A DNA stretch of 64,000 nt from Candidatus Rifleibacteriota bacterium (GCA_015233565.1 JADFXM010000028.1:1-64000); one strand, 5' to 3'. Positions 8,790 to 17,518 are shown, counted from the first letter of the stretch. Notes: generated from the sequence alone by a model not told the origin. Made by a program: numbers and translations.

Positions 8790-9071
8790 TTACTTACCCT
8801 TGTTTACTAATTCCTTCAATTCTTTTCCAGGGGAAAACTTGGCAACTTTTTTAGCTGGAATATTGATGGGTTGCTTGGTTTTGGGGTTAACACCTTTTCT
8901 CGCGGCTCTCTTAACGGTGAAAAAGGATCCAAAGCCAACTAATTGAATCTTGTCACCCTTTTTAAGAGAATCTTTCACTGAATCAACAAAAGCCTTTAAA
9001 ATCTCTTCGGATTCGACATTGGTGATTTCAGCTTTTTTAGCGACTGCCTTCAACAATTCTTGCTTATTCAC
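8790..9071 (-). CDS. hup: HU/IHF-family nucleoid protein
   Basis: A 93-residue histone-like DNA-binding protein that bends and compacts DNA as a dimer. The sequence has the full HU plan: two N-terminal helices beginning NKQELLKAVAKKA, the GFGSFFTVKRAARKG turn, the arm region NPKTKQPINIP and the closing AKKVAKFSPGKELKELVN. The start is GTG 9071 because TAGGAGG sits 8-9 bases before it and the homology begins there; a longer ATG-started frame from 9152 would add a tail without homology. It is a single gene with its own terminator. Confidence 0.95.
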   Translation of the reverse strand: MNKQELLKAVAKKAEITNVESEEILKAFVDSVKDSLKKGDKIQLVGFGSFFTVKRAARKGVNPKTKQPINIPAKKVAKFSPGKELKELVNKGK

Positions 9072-9233
9072 TGGAAAAAACCTCCTAAGTTTTTTTGGTT
9101 GAATGATGACAAGATTTGTAGCATATTTCGATTTCTTTCGCAAGCAGTACATTTAATTTTCTTAAAAAAAAAATATTGAACCCTATATTTTAAAAAAAAT
9201 TTCCAAAAATTATCCAGTAGTTCAAAAAAATGT

Positions 9234-9376
9234 CAGCAACAAAGAGAAAATTCATATTAACGTTGGCAATTAACCATACAATTCAAAAACAATTCGCGAA
9301 AAATTATTTTTTTTCAAATTTTCTGCACTTGCTTTGGTGCAGCTTATAAGTCAAGAATTTTTACTCCTTTTCGCTG
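9234..9376 (+). mobile_element. MITE-like element, copy A (143 bp)
   Basis: One of three copies of a short non-coding element. The ends CAGCAACAAAGAG and CTCCTTTTCGCTG form imperfect terminal inverted repeats, and the insertion is flanked by an exact 9-bp direct repeat AAAAAATGT (9225-9233 and 9377-9385). The interior has a hairpin CTGCAC / GTGCAG with an 8-base loop. No ORF. Confidence 0.9.
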
Positions 9377-9512
9377 AAAAAATGTTATAAAATTAAATTT
9401 GCAAAAAAATCTAATCTTCTTAATTTTTTTTAATTGATGCAATAGCCCTAATATAGATCCACAATGAACAATTGAGATCTTATGGGGTATGAGGAAAAAG
9501 GAAAACATAAAA

Positions 9513-10259
9513 ATGCCGCATTCCCCAATAAAAACTATCCTCTGGGATCTGGACGGAACACTCGCAGTTTGGAAAAGCTTGTACATCGTCAAACACGTAT
9601 CTTCAATTTATTTTTCTTTGTTGTCCTCTGATTTCAATTCACTTAAGGTCATATTAGCCGTGATCAGAGCCTATAAGCGTGTACTAAAAAATACAGGGCC
9701 ATATAACAATGACGCACTTTTCAATAGAACTCTCTCGGGAACTTTTCATGTTTCTCCTTCGTTTATTCGGCAAAAAACCGATGAAATGCTTAAAAGCGAT
9801 GAATTAAGGAAGGTTGTAAAAGAGTTTGTTCAACCCATTCCTGAAGGTCTGAAGCTTGTTCAGTTGATAGCTGAAAAATCAGCTTTGGAACAGGTTGTTG
9901 CAACCAACCCAGTTATGCCTTCGGAATTCAACCGTTTAAGATTGGAAGAGGCAGGTTACTCATCGAATTTATTTAAGTATATTACTGGAACCGAAGAATT
10001 TTACGGGCAAAAGAAGAGCGTGGCATTCTATCATCGATTATTAGCCTTTATCGGACTGCGGCCGGAGGAATGTCTAATGGTGGGAAACGACCCCTTAAAA
10101 GATGCGGTTGCTAAAGAAGCAGGAATCAAGGTATTTTTGCTTAATACCAAGTATTTGGTTAAAAGAGAAAATCCTAATTTCAATATCCCCGATGGAATCG
10201 GAGATTATGCTGATCTTAAAAAGTTTATTTTCAATAAAGGTTGCTCAGAATTACGCTAA
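9513..10259 (+). CDS. HAD-superfamily hydrolase
   Basis: A ~248-residue haloacid-dehalogenase-type phosphatase. Motif I is WDLDGTL near the N-terminus (nucleophile Asp), motif II VVATNP near the middle, and the C-terminal acidic motif is MVGNDPLKDAVAKEAGI. A helical cap sits between motif I and II, as in phosphoglycolate phosphatase and beta-phosphoglucomutase relatives. The substrate cannot be predicted. Two starts are possible: ATG 9489 and ATG 9513. I prefer 9513 because AAAAAGGA lies about 10 bases upstream and motif I then falls at a normal distance from the N-terminus. It is monocistronic and separated from MITE copy A by about 130 bases. Confidence 0.85.
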   Translation: MPHSPIKTILWDLDGTLAVWKSLYIVKHVSSIYFSLLSSDFNSLKVILAVIRAYKRVLKNTGPYNNDALFNRTLSGTFHVSPSFIRQKTDEMLKSDELRKVVKEFVQPIPEGLKLVQLIAEKSALEQVVATNPVMPSEFNRLRLEEAGYSSNLFKYITGTEEFYGQKKSVAFYHRLLAFIGLRPEECLMVGNDPLKDAVAKEAGIKVFLLNTKYLVKRENPNFNIPDGIGDYADLKKFIFNKGCSELR

Positions 10260-10469
10260 TTTCAAAATTCCTTGCCCCGAAAAATTGGAATTTCTTGAAG
10301 ATAAGCTCCGTAGCTGCTTTTTTCCGGATTTCCATGTTTTTGTGTCGGATTTTTCCAGAGACTAACTTTTGCCTGTGAAATAGCAAAATTCAGTCTGAAA
10401 GGACTTTTCATTTTTGCTTTTTGAAAAAATGGTCTCAGAATTTTATCCTTGAGAGGTAGGAGTCTGAAT

Positions 10470-11222
10470 TTAGTCCTTTTGTTGCAAACTGACTCTTCTT
10501 TTAAGCATCTGATAAATTACAAAACACGATATTTCAGCCAAAATATGTTTTAGAGAATGGCCACTGAAGCACTTTCCGGAAAGTAAAAAAACTCTTTCAT
10601 CGTATTTTTCTGAAACTTTGGCCAATAAGTAAAATAGCAAAGCGATAACAAGGAACCAACGTTTGTTGAATCCACCATTAAAAATTATTAGTACAACTGG
10701 AATTGTTAACAAAGGGATATACTGTATCCAGAAATAAAATTTTAAATCATCGAAGTAGATCCAATATAAGACGCTACTTAAACCCAATAGGACCGCCGGA
10801 ATCAGCAAAAATTTTTCAACTTTCAAATCAATATGTTCGCTTAGAATTCCTATAAGTAAACCCATAAATCCTATAGTCATTGGAAGTCTATCCCATTCAA
10901 GGGTTTTATCGCATGGGCTCCAATGATAATATCCGGAACCGAAAGAGACTAGGCCCACTCCTAGAAAAAAAACCGCCCAGGACCAGAAAGCCCCCTCGAG
11001 GGCATGATTTCGAAATAAATTCAATCCCAATATTCCAATCAAAAGGAACGCCACATTTGAAATTACATCAAAAAAATTTGGAATCCCCAAAAATGTGCGC
11101 TGGTCAATAAATTTATGATAATTTTGATCCTGTTTTATCGGTTGCCCTGTTAACATCAGCAAGAAGGAACCCAAAATTATTCCGAGGAGCAGAATAGGTC
11201 TCCAATGTTTTTTAATTAACAT
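10470..11222 (-). CDS. Ceramidase-like (CREST superfamily) membrane protein
   Basis: A 250-residue protein with about seven membrane helices. The pattern of polar residues matches CREST-type membrane hydrolases (alkaline ceramidase, PAQR, Per1): FGSGYYHWSP (Ser and His), EWDRLPMT (Asp), and a C-terminal pair in GHSLKHILAE (two His). In the family these residues hold a metal and cleave amide bonds in lipids. Whether the substrate here is ceramide, another N-acyl lipid or something else is unknown; no sphingolipid synthesis gene is in the window. The start ATG overlaps the stop of the preceding 62-codon ORF in the string TAATG, so the two are probably translated together. Confidence 0.75.
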   Translation of the reverse strand: MLIKKHWRPILLLGIILGSFLLMLTGQPIKQDQNYHKFIDQRTFLGIPNFFDVISNVAFLLIGILGLNLFRNHALEGAFWSWAVFFLGVGLVSFGSGYYHWSPCDKTLEWDRLPMTIGFMGLLIGILSEHIDLKVEKFLLIPAVLLGLSSVLYWIYFDDLKFYFWIQYIPLLTIPVVLIIFNGGFNKRWFLVIALLFYLLAKVSEKYDERVFLLSGKCFSGHSLKHILAEISCFVIYQMLKRRVSLQQKD

Positions 11223-11410
11223 TATGTTAAAATTCCAAAAGTTTCTTTGGAAAGTCCTTTTTCATGATAAAATTTTGCAAAAAAAAGTTTAAATGTAAAT
11301 TTCAAAATGTGCATTTCTAAAGAGGTTAAGTGTGATTGTAAAGGTAAATCGCAATCAGACAGTACATTTAGTACAAATTCAAATTGTGAAAACAACCTGT
11401 TTTTCGACAC
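11222..11410 (-). CDS. Short unrecognised protein coupled to the ceramidase-like gene
   Basis: A 62-residue frame with a GTG start and its stop overlapping the next ATG (TAATG). I do not recognise it. Its central part, QSHLTSLEMHILKF, resembles TSHPTSLKLYMMLI in another short ORF at 15577-15759, and the two DNA segments are alike over about 55 bases. Real coding is supported mainly by the overlap and by this second copy. The shared segment could instead be a repeated non-coding element. Confidence 0.4.
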   Translation of the reverse strand: MSKNRLFSQFEFVLNVLSDCDLPLQSHLTSLEMHILKFTFKLFFAKFYHEKGLSKETFGILT

Positions 11411-11436
11411 TTCCGACTTTTGAATCTAAAGCCTTC

Positions 11437-11991
11437 TTACCTTTTCAGGAAAGGTATCGTCTCTGTGAACGTTTTTCCTTCCAGGTCTTTTTTTGAAAGA
11501 AGTGGCTGAGTGTCTGATGGGATGGGCCATTTTATTCCAAGTTTTTCGTCGTTCCAGATTATGCATCTTTCAAACTCGGGAGCATAATAGTCGGTACATT
11601 TGTAAAGAAACTCAGCATAATCGGATGTTACATAAAAACCATGAGCAAAACCGGGTGGGACCCAAAACATTTTTTTGTTGTCGGCTGAAAGTATTTCTCC
11701 ATACCATTTCCCAAAAGTTGTAGAGCCAGGTCTGATATCCACAGCAACGTCGAAGACTTCTCCGGAAATAACTCTTACAAGTTTTCCCTGAGGTTGTTGG
11801 ATTTGGAAATGAAGACCTCTTAGCGTTCCTTTTGTTGAGCTGCTGTGATTGTCTTGTACAAAATCAAAATTTAGTCCGGCTTTTTCAAATTTCTTTTTTT
11901 GCCAGGTTTCCATAAAGAAGCCGCGATTGTCACCAAACACCTTTGGTTCGATTAAAAATAAACCTGAGAGAGTTGTTTCTGTGAATTTCAT
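11437..11991 (-). CDS. rfbC: dTDP-4-dehydrorhamnose 3,5-epimerase
   Basis: A 184-residue cupin enzyme that epimerises dTDP-4-keto-6-deoxyglucose at C3 and C5 on the way to dTDP-L-rhamnose. Family signatures: FGDNRGFFMETW near the N-terminus, RGLHFQ with the catalytic His, FDVAVDIR, and PPGFAHGFYV. The start is ATG 11991, where homology (KFTETTLSG) begins; an ATG at 12033 would give an unrelated tail overlapping rfbA. It lies 13 bases after rfbA in the operon rfbB-rfbA-rfbC. No rfbD (reductase) follows. Confidence 0.95.
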   Translation of the reverse strand: MKFTETTLSGLFLIEPKVFGDNRGFFMETWQKKKFEKAGLNFDFVQDNHSSSTKGTLRGLHFQIQQPQGKLVRVISGEVFDVAVDIRPGSTTFGKWYGEILSADNKKMFWVPPGFAHGFYVTSDYAEFLYKCTDYYAPEFERCIIWNDEKLGIKWPIPSDTQPLLSKKDLEGKTFTETIPFLKR

Positions 11992-12004
11992 TTTTTTTCC
12001 AGCA

Positions 12005-12925
12005 TTATTCAACTTCTTTAACGCGTTCCTCACGTAAAATGTTCAAAAGATATCTTCCATACTCATTCTTAGCAAGTGGTTGTGCAAGTTTCTCAAGTTG
12101 TTCCGCATCAATGAAGCCTTTTCTGAATGCGATTTCCTCAATGCAACCGACTTTCAGGCCTTGCCGCATCTCGATTGTCTGGATGTAATTTGAAGCCTGA
12201 AGCAATGTTTCCTGAGTTCCCGTGTCAAGCCATGCCATCCCTCGAGGCAATTTGATTACTTGCAGATCATCCCTTTTCAAATAAGCCTCATTTACGGCGG
12301 TTATTTCAAGTTCACCGCGAGCTGACGGTTTAATGGATGCAGCGATATCACAGACATCTTTATCGTAAAAATACAATCCCGGAACTGCGTAGTTGGATTT
12401 TGGATTCTTGGGTTTTTCTTCGATTGATATGACTTTTCCGGATGAATTGAAAGAAACAACTCCATACCTTTCAGGATCATGGACCCAATAACCGAACACG
12501 ATTGAACCTTTTTTCAACTGGGCGGCATTTTTCAGGATTCCGGATAATCCTGCTCCGTGGAAAATGTTGTCTCCAAGAATCATGCAGGAAGGTTGGCCAT
12601 TCACGAATTTTCGTCCGATGATAAATGCTTGTGCTAATCCTTCGGGGCGAGGTTGTACGGCATAACTGATATTAAGTCCCCAATCGGAACCATCCTTGAG
12701 CAACTTTTCGAAAAGTGGGGTGTCATCCGGGGTTGAAATTAACAAAATATCTTTCACCCCAGTCAACATAAGCGTGGAAAGCGGATAATAAACCATTGGT
12801 TTGTCATAAATTGGCAACAATTGTTTGGACACAACACGAGTAAGTGGATGCAATCTTGTTCCGGAACCACCTGCAAGTATTATCCCTTTTAATGAGTTCC
12901 GCATAGGGTTATTACCTTGCTCCAT
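12005..12925 (-). CDS. rfbA: Glucose-1-phosphate thymidylyltransferase
   Basis: A ~306-residue nucleotidyltransferase that makes dTDP-glucose from dTTP and glucose-1-phosphate. LAGGSGTRLHPLT is the nucleotide-binding loop, followed by SKQLLPIYDKPM, VQPRPEGLAQA, LGDNIFHG and the tail GMAWLDTGT, all typical of RmlA. ATG 12925 is chosen because GGAG lies 7 bases upstream; it overlaps rfbB by 14 bases. The alternative ATG 12904 begins closer to the conserved core. It is the middle gene of the rfbBAC set. Confidence 0.95.
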   Translation of the reverse strand: MEQGNNPMRNSLKGIILAGGSGTRLHPLTRVVSKQLLPIYDKPMVYYPLSTLMLTGVKDILLISTPDDTPLFEKLLKDGSDWGLNISYAVQPRPEGLAQAFIIGRKFVNGQPSCMILGDNIFHGAGLSGILKNAAQLKKGSIVFGYWVHDPERYGVVSFNSSGKVISIEEKPKNPKSNYAVPGLYFYDKDVCDIAASIKPSARGELEITAVNEAYLKRDDLQVIKLPRGMAWLDTGTQETLLQASNYIQTIEMRQGLKVGCIEEIAFRKGFIDAEQLEKLAQPLAKNEYGRYLLNILREERVKEVE

Positions 12926-13979
12926 AATTTTTCTCCATCCAATGTTTATATTCACCGCTTTTGACATGCTCTATCCAATTTTTATTTGCCAGGTACCATT
13001 CAACAGTTTTCTTCAACCCTTGCTCGAAATCTACGGATTGTTTCCACCCAAGCTCTATTTTGATTTTTTCGCAATCAATCGCATATCGGCGATCATGCCC
13101 TGGGCGATCGGGAACATATTTAATAAGGTTTTTGAAATGATTTTTTGGTTTATTTGTCAGTTCAGCAGTTAATTCGCAAAGCGAATTTAAAAGATCAATG
13201 TTTGTCCATTCGTTTTCACCACCAACGTTATAAGTATTACCAGATCTTCCTTTTGTGGCGATCATCCAGACGGCTGCACAGTGATCATCAACATAGAGCC
13301 AGTCACGAATATTTTTTCCGTCTCCATAAACGGGGAGGTTCTTTCCCTCTATCATATTACAAATCATCAATGGAATCAGTTTTTCCGGAAATTGATACGG
13401 TCCGTAGTTATTTGAACAGTTGGAAATTGTTATATCGATTCCGTAAGTATGTGCGTATGCTCTTGCTAACATTTCTGAAGAAGCTTTGGATGCTGAATAT
13501 GGACTTCGGGGATCATAGGGAGTGGTTTCTAAAAACTTCCCCGAAGAGCCGAGTGAGCCAAATACTTCATCGGTGCTGACATGATGAAATCTGATTTTAC
13601 GACCCATCGAATCCAATTTCCTTACAACTTCCAAGAGAGAGAAGGTTCCCACAATGTTAGTTTGTACAAATTGTCCAGGTCCATGAATAGATCTGTCAAC
13701 ATGAGATTCAGCGGCAAAATGGACAATCAAATCAACGTTGTTCGATTCAACTGTTTTGTAAACATTTTCGAAATCGTTAATGTCCAATTTTTCGAAAATA
13801 TATCGATTTGGATATTGCAACGTAATTTCACTGAGATTTTCAGGGTTTCCCGAATAGGTAAGACAATCAAGATTGATTACTCTCCCTTGAAAATTCTCTT
13901 CCTTGAACAAATACTTAATAAAATTTGCACCAATAAAACCGCAGCCGCCAGTTACGAGGATGTTTGAAAAATTATTCAT
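12912..13979 (-). CDS. rfbB: dTDP-glucose 4,6-dehydratase
   Basis: A ~355-residue short-chain dehydrogenase/reductase-type enzyme that converts dTDP-glucose to the 4-keto-6-deoxy sugar, using bound NAD+. ILVTGGCGFIGANF is the NAD-binding loop, the catalytic STDEVFG and YSASKASSEML (Tyr-x3-Lys) motifs follow, and DRPGHDRRYAID lies near the end. Starts at 13985 and 13979 are both in frame; 13979 has GAGAG at better spacing. It is the first gene of the rfbBAC operon, whose product probably feeds the glycosyltransferase encoded just upstream. Confidence 0.95.
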   Translation of the reverse strand: MNNFSNILVTGGCGFIGANFIKYLFKEENFQGRVINLDCLTYSGNPENLSEITLQYPNRYIFEKLDINDFENVYKTVESNNVDLIVHFAAESHVDRSIHGPGQFVQTNIVGTFSLLEVVRKLDSMGRKIRFHHVSTDEVFGSLGSSGKFLETTPYDPRSPYSASKASSEMLARAYAHTYGIDITISNCSNNYGPYQFPEKLIPLMICNMIEGKNLPVYGDGKNIRDWLYVDDHCAAVWMIATKGRSGNTYNVGGENEWTNIDLLNSLCELTAELTNKPKNHFKNLIKYVPDRPGHDRRYAIDCEKIKIELGWKQSVDFEQGLKKTVEWYLANKNWIEHVKSGEYKHWMEKNYGAR

Positions 13980-14159
13980 GACCATTTCTCTCAAGAATTT
14001 TGTTTTCTATTTTGCCATGGTTCGTTTTTTTGGGCAAGAAATATTCTTTCCAAAAGACATTATTTTGGCTGTTCATGAGATTTTTGGGAAAAAAATACAC
14101 TTCTCTATCGGTGCGAGCCCAAAAGCGTTAAAACTGATGTTTCAACGGGAAATTGATCT

Positions 14160-14196
14160 AAAAACCGCACTAGAAAATAAAAAGAAAGCGGTTTTT
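14160..14196 (-). terminator. Candidate bidirectional terminator
   Basis: A 9-bp stem AAAAACCGC / GCGGTTTTT with a 19-base loop, T-rich on both strands. It lies between the glycosyltransferase gene and rfbB and could separate their transcripts. The loop is long for a classic terminator. The rest of 13980-14347 holds no gene. Confidence 0.45.
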
Positions 14197-14347
14197 CAAA
14201 AAGTGCGTTGCCAGTATTTTATTAGAGTGAAAACCTCTGCTGAAGACTGTTTCAGAAGTTTAGTGCTATTTTTTGAAATGTCGCCCATTTTTTCCCTTTG
14301 ATTAGCTTCAACACTGCACCAATTGAGGATGCCGCATGGAACATCCG

Positions 14348-15544
14348 TTAAAATTTCACTTGATTGATCAAATCTTCAAATATATCACTTTTCTGGAGTA
14401 TATTAAATTGGGCAACAGCATACTCACGGGCTTTATTTCCTATTTTTTTTCTCAATTCAGGTGAGTCAATCAATTTTTGGATTTTCAGAATTAAATCCTT
14501 TTCATTGCTTGGATCGATTACAAAACCCCCATCTGAGGATTTCAAAATGCGGGCTGCGAGGTTTTCCTGAGGAACTGCAGCAACGATTGGTCGACCTGCA
14601 CAAAGATATGTTAATATTTTCGAAGGAACTGAGAACACTCCAGCTTCAGGTTCAAGTATTGCTGTGAAAACATCAGCAGTAGCCAAAACTTGTGGAAGAA
14701 GTTCGAATGGCTGGAAAGGGAGAAAGTGCAAATTTGTCAGACCTTCTTTTTGTTTTTCATTTTGAAGAAGAGTAACAGCAGGACCATCTGATATTATTAT
14801 TATTGCCAAGTTTTCCTGGTTCCTAAAATACCGGGCAACTTCCAATAAAATTCGCGGGTTATGTTTTAGTCCCAAGGTTCCGGAATATAAAATGCAGAAT
14901 TTATCTGAAAAGCCATGGCTTTCCGCCCATTCATTCTTTTTTGGAAGCATCGGGATTTCTGAAAGTGGTCCCCAGTTTTCAATTATTTTTACTTTTGACT
15001 CCGGGATTCCCCATTTTCTTACCCATGGAAAAAAATCATCTGTAATTGCAACTATGGCCTGGCTTTTCTGTAGTATTTTCCTTTCAAGAGCTAAATAACG
15101 TTGGCCGATCAATTTTCCCAAAAAACCATAGTGTTTTGAGCAATGCCCGTATATAGCTCTGCTATAAACATCCTGCCACCAGAAAATAAATTTTATTTCG
15201 GCACCCAAACAGTATCTCTGCAAAATGTCTTGCGGATCAAGTGGGTTATTAGCAGAAATGACCAGTTCGGGCGTTATGCGTTTAATTTTGCTGGCCAACT
15301 TAAAACCATATTTAATTTCCTGTCTGATTCGTTTGAAATATGAATATTTTTCGAACTCTTCACCGATTGAAATACCGGTGATATTGAAATTTCGGTGATC
15401 AGAGGTTGTTTTCATTAAATTTCCGCGGGGAGTTTGAAAAAAAGAGGCATAAAGGTAGTGAATTTCATGCCCTCGTTTAGCCAATTCGCGGGAAAGTTGA
15501 ATTGTGAATGGATGTCCGGAATAATCATGAATGGCTATTTTCAA
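14348..15544 (-). CDS. Family-4-like glycosyltransferase
   Basis: A 398-residue GT-B enzyme. The N-terminal half begins MKIAIHDYSGHPF and probably binds the acceptor. The C-terminal half has SGTLGLKHNPRILLEVA, IISDGPA and the donor-binding stretch ending in SKILTYLCAGRPIVA, the region of the E-x7-E motif in GT4 enzymes. Family members add sugars to lipopolysaccharide, capsule or lipid-linked oligosaccharides at the inner face of the cytoplasmic membrane. Its position upstream of rfbBAC suggests a dTDP-deoxysugar donor, but that is inference. No signal peptide or transmembrane anchor was noted. Confidence 0.88.
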   Translation of the reverse strand: MKIAIHDYSGHPFTIQLSRELAKRGHEIHYLYASFFQTPRGNLMKTTSDHRNFNITGISIGEEFEKYSYFKRIRQEIKYGFKLASKIKRITPELVISANNPLDPQDILQRYCLGAEIKFIFWWQDVYSRAIYGHCSKHYGFLGKLIGQRYLALERKILQKSQAIVAITDDFFPWVRKWGIPESKVKIIENWGPLSEIPMLPKKNEWAESHGFSDKFCILYSGTLGLKHNPRILLEVARYFRNQENLAIIIISDGPAVTLLQNEKQKEGLTNLHFLPFQPFELLPQVLATADVFTAILEPEAGVFSVPSKILTYLCAGRPIVAAVPQENLAARILKSSDGGFVIDPSNEKDLILKIQKLIDSPELRKKIGNKAREYAVAQFNILQKSDIFEDLINQVKF

Positions 15545-15576
15545 TTGAAACCTGGCTCAAGTGATAGTTTAGCAAA

Positions 15577-15759
15577 TTAAATATTTCGAAAGGTGGTTAG
15601 GAGTAATTCTACTGTTCCATTTAAATTTTTCTGAAGTTGCACAAAGGTTGATTTAATAATGATTTGCTTCCCCTCAAAGTGATTTTCTTTGAATCGTGTT
15701 GTAATTAGCATCATGTACAGTTTTAAAGAGGTTGGGTGTGACGTAAAGGTAATGTTCAA
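15577..15759 (-). CDS. Short unrecognised protein, related to 11222-11410
   Basis: A 60-residue frame beginning at TTG 15759, which overlaps the TGA of the SprA-like gene in the string TTGA. Only a weak start is available. TSHPTSLKLYMMLI resembles the segment SHLTSLEMHILKF of the ORF at 11222-11410, and the DNA around it (plus strand TTTAAAGAGGTTGGGTGTGA) matches TCTAAAGAGGTTAAGTGTGA there. No function is proposed. It could be a repeated untranslated element rather than a gene. Confidence 0.35.
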   Translation of the reverse strand: MNITFTSHPTSLKLYMMLITTRFKENHFEGKQIIIKSTFVQLQKNLNGTVELLLTTFRNI

Positions 15760-16442
15760 GCGAACTGATTTATTCTGCTTCCTAATGAGCCTGAGGTTGC
15801 AGTTTGAATGTTATTATATGACTGGACCGCATTAGTTTGGATGTTCTTGGAGGAATTTTTCTGGCTTTGCAATTGAATTAAATCAAACTGTGCTTTTGTA
15901 GCTTCTTCGCTGGCTTGAACTGCAACTGATTGATCTTGGGAAGAAGGGTCAGCTGGGGCCAAAGCAGCCCTTTTGACGGACTCCATTTTTCGAATGGTGG
16001 CTTCCGGGTCATTGGCAACAGGGGAAGTATCAATATCGACTTCTCCGGCTACTGCATATTGCTTACCATCTGGGCCAGTTTTAAACTGGAAAGTTGCTCC
16101 TCCTTTAACGTAGGTGCCCCCAGCTGCTACATGAGCGGCTTCGTGATCCCGAACATTTTGATCAGTCTTTTTTAACTGTTGAATTTCAGAATTTTCTTTA
16201 GAGTCAGATGGATTCGATTGTTTTGAGCCAAAGAAGGGTTTGCTGGGAGGGGAGGATGAACCCTGAGAAGATGGGGTAGTTGGAGAATTGGCAGGAGAAG
16301 GGGAGGAGTTATCAACTGATGAAACTGGGTTCGATGAATTATCTTGGGAAGAGCCAGGAACTTTGAATGGCAAAATCGTCTCATTTTTGGGAACGCCAAA
16401 AAGGGACGGAAGATTCGAATATGTTGTTCCAATTTCCGCCAT
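15756..16442 (-). CDS. SprA-related putative metalloprotease
   Basis: A 228-residue protein. Residues ~1-90 are a Ser/Pro/Asn-rich low-complexity linker. From about residue 95 it has the conserved core of the SprA-related family: VRDHEAAHVAAGG, which contains HExxH in the form HEAAH, then KTGPDGKQYAVAGEVDIDTS, DPEATIRKMESV and AALAPADPSSQD. The HEAAH suggests a zinc peptidase, but enzymatic activity is not established for the family. No signal peptide is obvious. Its stop overlaps the TTG of the next short ORF. Confidence 0.88.
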   Translation of the reverse strand: MAEIGTTYSNLPSLFGVPKNETILPFKVPGSSQDNSSNPVSSVDNSSPSPANSPTTPSSQGSSSPPSKPFFGSKQSNPSDSKENSEIQQLKKTDQNVRDHEAAHVAAGGTYVKGGATFQFKTGPDGKQYAVAGEVDIDTSPVANDPEATIRKMESVKRAALAPADPSSQDQSVAVQASEEATKAQFDLIQLQSQKNSSKNIQTNAVQSYNNIQTATSGSLGSRINQFA

Positions 16443-16672
16443 CTTACTAATAAGTTACTCAAATTTTTAAATTTGGCAAGTCAAAAATTTTAAAGTAGAA
16501 TTCTAATAATTCAAATTTCGGGAGAAAAAATTTTATCAAGTTAAAAATTCGCATGAAAGACCCTGTTTTAACATCCTGAAAGAAATATTAGAACTCCAAA
16601 CGGTTTTAAAAAAGCAAATTTCAAAAAATGTCCGAAAGTATTTTCAAACTAATAAAGAAAAACAATTAAAAA

Positions 16673-17257
16673 ATGGAAAAGAAAATCACGAGAAAAGATT
16701 TTTTACGGAAATCTTGTTTCCAACTGTTTGGCTTTTTTGAGGAAATATTTTCGAGTGAGTTAAATAAGTTTGAAGGGCTGTTTCCCGATCGAATCAGGCC
16801 TCCAGGAGCACTTCCCGAAGATGAATTCATTCTGAAATGCTCACGATGTAAAGCATGTGTCAAAGCTTGCCCTTTTTTCGTAATTAAATCAGTAAAGGAG
16901 AAAACCTCTCTTGATTTTGGAACTCCATTCATTGATACGGATATGGGTTTTTGCAGGATGTGTGAGGATTTTCCATGCATTAAGAGCTGCCCAACACAAT
17001 CGTTAAATAAAGTTTCAGCGTTAAGTCTGAAAATTGGAATTGCAATCGTTGAACGGAAAAGTTGCGTAAGGATTGCCAAAATTTCTTGCATGGCGTGCGA
17101 AACAGCTTGCCCAAGGAAATTCGATGCAGTTTCTTTTGAGTCGCCATTTTCGGAACCAACAATTGATTCCCTGAAATGTACTGGTTGCGGGGCATGCCAA
17201 AACCTTTGTCCCGCTGTTCCCAAAGCAATTAAGGTTGTTTCACCCAAAATTACATAA
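16673..17257 (+). CDS. Ferredoxin-type protein with four 4Fe-4S-like motifs
   Basis: A 194-residue iron-sulfur protein resembling NapG/MauM-type electron carriers. Four Cys clusters are visible: CSRCKACVKACP (about 60-71), CRMCEDFPCIKSCP (about 99-112), CVRIAKISCMACETACP (about 130-146) and CTGCGACQNLCP (about 168-179). The N-terminus has a Lys/Arg-rich start with TRKDFLRK but lacks a convincing twin-Arg, so export is uncertain. It probably shuttles electrons to a membrane or periplasmic reductase; no partner reductase is adjacent. MITE copy B begins 11 bases after the stop and may affect its mRNA end. Confidence 0.88.
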   Translation: MEKKITRKDFLRKSCFQLFGFFEEIFSSELNKFEGLFPDRIRPPGALPEDEFILKCSRCKACVKACPFFVIKSVKEKTSLDFGTPFIDTDMGFCRMCEDFPCIKSCPTQSLNKVSALSLKIGIAIVERKSCVRIAKISCMACETACPRKFDAVSFESPFSEPTIDSLKCTGCGACQNLCPAVPKAIKVVSPKIT

Positions 17258-17268
17258 TTGGGGATTTT

Positions 17269-17413
17269 CAGCGAAAAAGAGTAGAAATACTAGACTTCTA
17301 AACCTGCATCAATGCAAGTGCAGAAAGTTTGGAAAAAAATTATTTTTCGCGAATTTATTTTTGAATTGTATGGTTAATTGCCAATGTCAATGTTAATTTA
17401 CTCTTTGTTGCTG
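17269..17413 (-). mobile_element. MITE-like element, copy B (145 bp)
   Basis: An inverted copy of the element at 9234 and 39803. Read on plus, it starts CAGCGAAAAAGAGT and ends ACTCTTTGTTGCTG, forming the terminal inverted repeats. Flanking 9-mers GGGGATTTT and AGGAATTTT match at 7 of 9 positions, a decayed target duplication. The internal hairpin arm has lost one pair. Confidence 0.88.
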
Positions 17414-17518
17414 AGGAATTTTGCGTGTTTGACAGAAATAAAAAAGAAATGTAAAATTTATGTCAAATTTGGCCGATTGAATGAAAATGAAACTAAAGCT
17501 CATTCAAGGAGCAAAAAA

